Part shown: positions 60,370 through 64,000 of the stretch, one piece after another
Layout of the letters: every line of letters begins with the position of its first letter
Position numbering within the stretch: position 1 is the first letter of the stretch
Source of the DNA: Methanosarcina sp. 2.H.T.1A.6
GTDB taxonomy: Archaea; Halobacteriota; Methanosarcinia; Methanosarcinales; Methanosarcinaceae
Length of the DNA: 64,000 nucleotides
Direction: 5' to 3'
NCBI RefSeq assembly: GCF_000979455.1
Contig: NZ_JJOY01000026.1
Coordinates: 1-64,000 of the forward strand
Made by a program: the position numbers and the translations under genes
Notes under the pieces: generated by a model
The model's database searches: none
Seen by the model: the letters and a program-made list of their open reading frames with translations, nothing else
Told to the model about the DNA's origin: nothing

Positions 60370-61758
60370 TCACTCTTTCATTTTTCTCTTATTGGAAACT
60401 TTCCTGTACACCAGGACACCTGCAATTCCCAAAACAACTATGAGAACTAATTTATATGAGAATGAAGCAGTTGAGCTTTCTTCAGACCCTGAATTTTCAT
60501 TTGACCCTGAATTTCCATTTGTAGGGGACTGGGTTGTGTAAAGTGAAAGCTCCTGTTTTTCGTTCTGTCTCTGCCCGTCACTTGAGGTGTAGCTAATTTC
60601 AAATTTGAGAGGCAGCTCTTTGCCGTATGTAGCCGGCTTTAGATTGAAATCCGCAACCGTATAGTCCCCTTTTTGCAAGTTGCCGAGAACTACCGAATTG
60701 CTGCCGCCGTTCGTGATGGTCCAGTTTGCCTGCTGGGGAATGGAAACTTTCACGGAATTTGCGGCGTTGTTTCCGATGTTCGAGACCGAAAAGGTATAAG
60801 CTCCTGTGAGGCTTCTTTCCATGTAAGAAATATCAAAATCAGTGGTGCCCCCGATGTAGACTCCAGCCTTGCTTTTTATCTGTTTCCGTTTCTCGTTATC
60901 AAGTGTACCGGCTTCCGTGATGGTCTTGAGTGCTTCAACATCATCATAGGTAAGAGTCATATCCAGTTTGTAGAGGCCTGGAACAGTATTTACGTTTGTA
61001 AGAACTTCAAAGGTGACATTTGCAGTTTCCCCCACATCGATAAGGTTGATATGCTTTACATTGCTCGAACCCACGGGAAGGATAACATCGTTTGCACAGT
61101 CCCAGGAAAACATCGCATTTTTCAGGGGAGAATTGCCCACATTTTTGATCCCGAAAGTAAGGTTTGTCTTTTCCCCGGGAACCAGTCTCTCCAGGCTGAT
61201 GGACTCAATCTCAGCATTTGATTCACTGTCAACAGCGATCATGAGATCCTTTGTAAGGGAAACTTTGTCTTTTCCTTCATTTGAATAAAAGAGAACCTTT
61301 AAGGGATATTTTCCTTTATTGATATCGTTTTCCACTCCCACCTTGAACTTTACTACCTTCTCGCGGTCATCTGTAGATCGTTTTCCCAGAGTACCAATGT
61401 CTTTTGACAGTTCTTCTCCTGGCAGGGCTTTGAAGGGATATTTGGGTTCAATTTTAACAATACAGTTATCGTTTGCTTCATATCCCATATTCTGGATAGA
61501 AATCCGGACTTCCAGAATGTCTCCGGGTTTTACAGGGTCAGGGTCCTGGTTAAGCAGGTCAACAGTTACTCCTTTCTCCTGAGTACTCAGAGCAAAGGCA
61601 GGAGAACTGAAAGCAGTTGTACTTATCAGCAGTACCATGAAGAATCCAAAAAGCTGTCTGCAAATTAGGTTTTTATTAACAATTCCTCTACGAGTCAAGG
61701 TTTGACTCATAATCTTTTTACTATTAACTGGTTCAGGTCTTATTTTTTCAAGAAACAT
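60370..61758 (-). CDS. Membrane-anchored CARDB/COG1361-like surface protein
   Basis: A 462-residue exported protein with a late N-terminal hydrophobic segment (about 33-57), then two to three Ig-like domains (VTVDLLNQDPDPVKPGDILE; VPGEKTNLTFGIKNVGNSPL; YTFSVSNIGNNAANSVKVSI) of CARDB/NEW3 type, a Ser/Asn-rich stretch, and a C-terminal membrane helix (YKLVLIVVLGIAGVLVYRKV). It is encoded between an ABC ATPase (23-base gap) and its permease, so it probably forms the external part of that export complex. GAGGAA lies 7 bases before ATG 61758; an internal ATG at 61710 would shorten the cytoplasmic lead. Confidence 0.88.
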   Translation of the reverse strand: MFLEKIRPEPVNSKKIMSQTLTRRGIVNKNLICRQLFGFFMVLLISTTAFSSPAFALSTQEKGVTVDLLNQDPDPVKPGDILEVRISIQNMGYEANDNCIVKIEPKYPFKALPGEELSKDIGTLGKRSTDDREKVVKFKVGVENDINKGKYPLKVLFYSNEGKDKVSLTKDLMIAVDSESNAEIESISLERLVPGEKTNLTFGIKNVGNSPLKNAMFSWDCANDVILPVGSSNVKHINLIDVGETANVTFEVLTNVNTVPGLYKLDMTLTYDDVEALKTITEAGTLDNEKRKQIKSKAGVYIGGTTDFDISYMERSLTGAYTFSVSNIGNNAANSVKVSIPQQANWTITNGGSNSVVLGNLQKGDYTVADFNLKPATYGKELPLKFEISYTSSDGQRQNEKQELSLYTTQSPTNGNSGSNENSGSEESSTASFSYKLVLIVVLGIAGVLVYRKVSNKRKMKE

Positions 61759-61781
61759 TTTTAATTCCTCTGTAATTCCCT

Positions 61782-62495
61782 TCAGTACTCAGGACAGAAC
61801 TGGTCCTGGTTTGGTTCGTCCCGAACCACTTCTCCGTCTTTTAATTCAATGTGCCTCTGGGCGTACTGTGCGAGGTGCATGTCATGGGTAACCATGATTA
61901 CGGTTTTCCCGTTTTCCTTCCACAGTCTGTAAAGCATCGTCATTACTTCTTTTCCGGTAACACTGTCCAGGGCACCCGTGGGTTCGTCGGCAAGGATGAT
62001 ATCAGGGTTGCTGGCAAGAGCCCTTGCAATCGATACTCTCTGCTGCTGGCCTCCTGAGAGCTGGGAGGGTCTGTTCTTCATCTTATCGGAAAGCCCTACC
62101 AGGGTCAGCAGTTCCTTTGCCCTTTTTTCCGCGATATCATCATCAATTTCCTGTATCTCCAGGGGCAAAAGCACATTTTCAAGGGCTGTCATTCCCGGAA
62201 TAAGGTTGTACTGCTGAAAGATAAATCCAATTGTTTTTCCCCTCAACGCGGCCAGATCCGATTCCTCTAAACTGGCAATGTTTTTGGATTTCAGGAAGAT
62301 TTCCCCCTCTGAAGGGACATCAAGACAGCCCACAAGGTTCATCATTGTGGACTTTCCACTGCCTGACGGGCCAATAATTGCGGTAAACTCGCCTTTCCTG
62401 AACTCTGCGTTCACTTCTTTCAGGGCATTGACTTGGATTTCTCCCATCTGGTAAGTTTTCCAGACGTCCCTGAAGGCAATCAGCGTTTTATCCAT
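61782..62495 (-). CDS. ABC transporter ATP-binding protein (MacB/LolD type)
   Basis: A 237-residue ATPase. Walker [10 protein letters not shown] (about residue 40), Q-loop [10 protein letters not shown], signature [15 protein letters not shown], Walker [14 protein letters not shown] and the switch His in VTHDMHLA are all intact. The pattern ([12 protein letters not shown]) is that of the MacB/LolD/FtsE group. It powers the permease encoded downstream. A TATA box lies 22-31 bases before the ATG, which would give a leaderless or almost leaderless transcript. The promoter element is shared with the DUF4013 gene. Confidence 0.95.
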   Translation of the reverse strand: MDKTLIAFRDVWKTYQMGEIQVNALKEVNAEFRKGEFTAIIGPSGSGKSTMMNLVGCLDVPSEGEIFLKSKNIASLEESDLAALRGKTIGFIFQQYNLIPGMTALENVLLPLEIQEIDDDIAEKRAKELLTLVGLSDKMKNRPSQLSGGQQQRVSIARALASNPDIILADEPTGALDSVTGKEVMTMLYRLWKENGKTVIMVTHDMHLAQYAQRHIELKDGEVVRDEPNQDQFCPEY

Positions 62496-62516
62496 ACGCT
62501 TCCCTTAAGCCCCACT

Positions 62517-62565
62517 TATATAAAAACATGCTGTAGTTGAAAAATGTATTTTACCTCCATTTTTT
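62517..62565 (-). promoter_or_regulatory. Shared promoter/operator element, copy 1 (ABC operon)
   Basis: On the minus strand the order is AATGGAGGT, nine bases, TTTTCAACTA, seven bases, TTTTTATATA. The same three boxes with exactly the same spacings occur at 63427-63475. The last box is the TATA box of the ABC operon. Confidence 0.8.
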
Positions 62566-62668
62566 CTGTCTGCCTGTGGAAGGCCTGAGATATCTCTTAC
62601 ATGGATACGCAACTCGAAATAAATTACAAAACAGGGGTGCAACACTGGTAAATAATAACATGAAATAA

Positions 62669-62687
62669 GGGCTTTGTAACAAAGCCC
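62669..62687 (-). terminator. Palindromic hairpin after the DUF4013 gene
   Basis: GGGCTTTGT and ACAAAGCCC are perfect complements around A. It lies past the end of the minus-strand DUF4013 gene. Closer to the gene, GGCCAAAAATTCT is tandemly repeated at 62710-62735. Confidence 0.65.
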
Positions 62688-62753
62688 CCACAAAATTAAA
62701 AATATATTTGGCCAAAAATTCTGGCCAAAAATTCTGGACAAAATTGGAAATCT

Positions 62754-63329
62754 TCACAGAACCTGCTCAACCTGTTCCTCAACAAACCGGCCATAAAAGT
62801 TTGCAGCAAATATCAGGCTTGTGAAATACAGGGCAGGTATGCCTACAAGAACAATGAAAAGTACTAAGAATATAATGTAAGTTGCATACTGTTTTAGCAT
62901 CGTAACAATATAGTCGCCGATGTTATCCATGACATAACCGAGTTTCCCTAAATCAAAGTACGACCCAACAGTCTGTTTCCTGTAGAAGTTTACATGAAGG
63001 ATAGGAAGCACAAAGAACCCGAGAAGAATGTTCAGGATATCGGCTATATCTTCATCAATCGTCATTATGCCAGCCAGCAGAGCGATATACACAATGCAGA
63101 AAGGCAGTGATTTCAGGAACATCGAAAACCCGAATGTCAAATCATCTGTGAAGTGAAGTTGGGGGAGCTCCTCGTACTTACCTTCGATAAATTCGTTGAC
63201 GATTCTGACAACGTAACCAAAAAGTGCAAGCCATCCAATCACCGGGACAAGCATCCATAGAGCGTATAGAAGCCTTTTAGGCCTGTTGAATGGATATTTT
63301 AAAGCATCAATAAAACCAATTGTTTCCAT
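62754..63329 (-). CDS. DUF4013 membrane protein
   Basis: A 191-residue protein of the DUF4013 type: FIDALKYPFNRPKRLLYALW at the start (key Y-P), then four to five membrane helices (about 22-45, 70-92, 100-118, 138-165) and a C-terminal SLIFAANFYGRFVEE. Function unknown; such proteins are common in methanogens. The expected transcript starts about 25 bases after the TATA box at 63427-63436, giving a leader of about 75 bases, and the gene should be co-regulated with the ABC operon through the shared element. Confidence 0.85.
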   Translation of the reverse strand: METIGFIDALKYPFNRPKRLLYALWMLVPVIGWLALFGYVVRIVNEFIEGKYEELPQLHFTDDLTFGFSMFLKSLPFCIVYIALLAGIMTIDEDIADILNILLGFFVLPILHVNFYRKQTVGSYFDLGKLGYVMDNIGDYIVTMLKQYATYIIFLVLFIVLVGIPALYFTSLIFAANFYGRFVEEQVEQVL

Positions 63330-63426
63330 ATGATCACCTGAAAAATTGCTTATTCTTTTAACTTATGAGAAAAAACTCCTTATTTTCAAACAGACTCTTT
63401 TAACACAGCCTTCTATACAGGGCACA

Positions 63427-63475
63427 TATATAAAAATGGGAGCTAGTTGAAAAGTATAGTTGACCTCCATTTTTC
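63427..63475 (-). promoter_or_regulatory. Shared promoter/operator element, copy 2 (DUF4013 gene)
   Basis: Same boxes and spacing as at 62517-62565 (AATGGAGGT, N9, TTTTCAACTA, N7, TTTTTATATA). It lies in the divergent spacer, so it could also affect the plus-strand gene at 63514, which has its own TATA-like AATATATATAATAC (63479-63492). Confidence 0.8.
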
Positions 63476-63513
63476 CAAAAATATATATAATACAGGACTG
63501 TTGAAGGTGATGG

Positions 63514-64000
63514 ATGACCGCTGGCTTATTCAATGCAACTTTAAGTGAAGAACTCCTTAATCAGGTCTCAGAAGCTGTAGCTTCTGCCAGCATGTCCGAT
63601 ATCATATTCGATCTTTTCTTATATGCTCTGATGGTAGGCTTAGCTATACAGATCTTTCGGGAAACTTCGAAGATCTATTCATTCATGGAATACGAAGGGC
63701 TTAGATACTTTAAAAATACCTTTTTTTTCTACGGGCTCGCTAATTTTTTTCTGCTTGTTCTGGACCTTGTGTTCCTGCTGGCCAAATCCTCAACTGCATC
63801 ATCTTTATACATTTTAGCCTTTAGTATGATCCCGCTTTTTATTTTAGCCGGGGTATGCTTCTGGTTTGCCAAGGTAAACCTACTCTCTTCGATTAGCTGG
63901 AAAATGGTAGAGGGAACCCTGGGAGACAGATTCTATAAGTTCCTTTATTTCATGTTTCTCATGTTTCTCACGCTGATGGATACGTTAGTCTACATACTTA
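63514..64000 (+). CDS. Membrane protein, cut by the window edge
   Basis: An open frame of at least 162 codons running off the right end. It begins MTAGLFNATLSEELLNQVSE after GGTGAT and a TATA-like box, and has hydrophobic helices near residues 29-46, 73-93, 99-122 and from 140 on. A cytoplasmic segment RETSKIYSFMEYEGLRYFKN separates the first two. I do not recognise the family. It is divergent from the DUF4013 gene. Confidence 0.75.
   Translation, partial: MTAGLFNATLSEELLNQVSEAVASASMSDIIFDLFLYALMVGLAIQIFRETSKIYSFMEYEGLRYFKNTFFFYGLANFFLLVLDLVFLLAKSSTASSLYILAFSMIPLFILAGVCFWFAKVNLLSSISWKMVEGTLGDRFYKFLYFMFLMFLTLMDTLVYIL

Overview
The window looks like a stretch of a Methanosarcina-type archaeal chromosome. 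Support comes from the archaeal gene set (an Ino1-type inositol-phosphate synthase, a CARDB-like surface protein with an ABC exporter, ferritin-like proteins resembling archaeal encapsulin cargo, and PAS-rich sensors), TATA-like boxes upstream of several genes, purine-rich ribosome binding sites (runs of G or GGAGG), and long AT-rich intergenic regions full of minisatellites. I see no rRNA, tRNA, CRISPR array or intact transposase.

Layout. 1-5107: a secreted papain-type protease, a short ferritin-like gene, a stand-alone LigD-type phosphoesterase, and an overlapping STAS-like/PIN pair. 5108-13676: four tandem paralogues of a secreted protein family that I do not recognise. Each has a copy of the same upstream block, the same 3' structure (a hairpin inside a longer stem) and the same dispersed CGCTC...GAGCG element. 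13677-22164: phenylacetate-CoA ligase, a flippase-like membrane protein, DUF1294, inositol-phosphate synthase, a second ferritin-like gene, a sugar dehydrogenase with an ATP10/redoxin-like partner, and an unknown membrane protein. 22198-30823: DNA polymerase IV; an apparent DUF4956-CotH-VTC operon; an AI-2E-type transporter; phosphoglycerate mutase; a nitroreductase with an upstream DUF59 gene that lacks a normal start codon. 30824-42950: PAS/GAF sensors, ferredoxin, a winged-helix regulator, small proteins, TPR proteins and several gene remnants. 42952-53072: an orphan restriction-enzyme-like specificity domain, DUF72, DUF3795, a MITE-like element, an M23 peptidase, DUF2173, a hydrolase and a histidine kinase. 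53299-64000: a DNA glycosylase, a histidine kinase with eight PAS domains, PsiE, and an ABC export operon whose promoter element is repeated upstream of a DUF4013 gene.

How genes work together. The best candidate for an under-described system is the operon at 23502-27681: an MgtC-like membrane protein (DUF4956), a membrane-anchored CotH-type kinase with a beta-helix tail, and a VTC-type polyphosphate polymerase domain. Second is the four-gene secreted array with its conserved untranslated structures. Signal transduction genes are plentiful: a receiver protein sits next to a PAS protein that seems to have lost its kinase domain, and three other proteins share recognisably related PAS modules.

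Limits. All family calls are from reading the translations and motifs; no database search was run. Starts were chosen from ribosome binding sites and domain edges, and three genes (2976, 20980, about 30805) appear to lack ATG, GTG or TTG starts.
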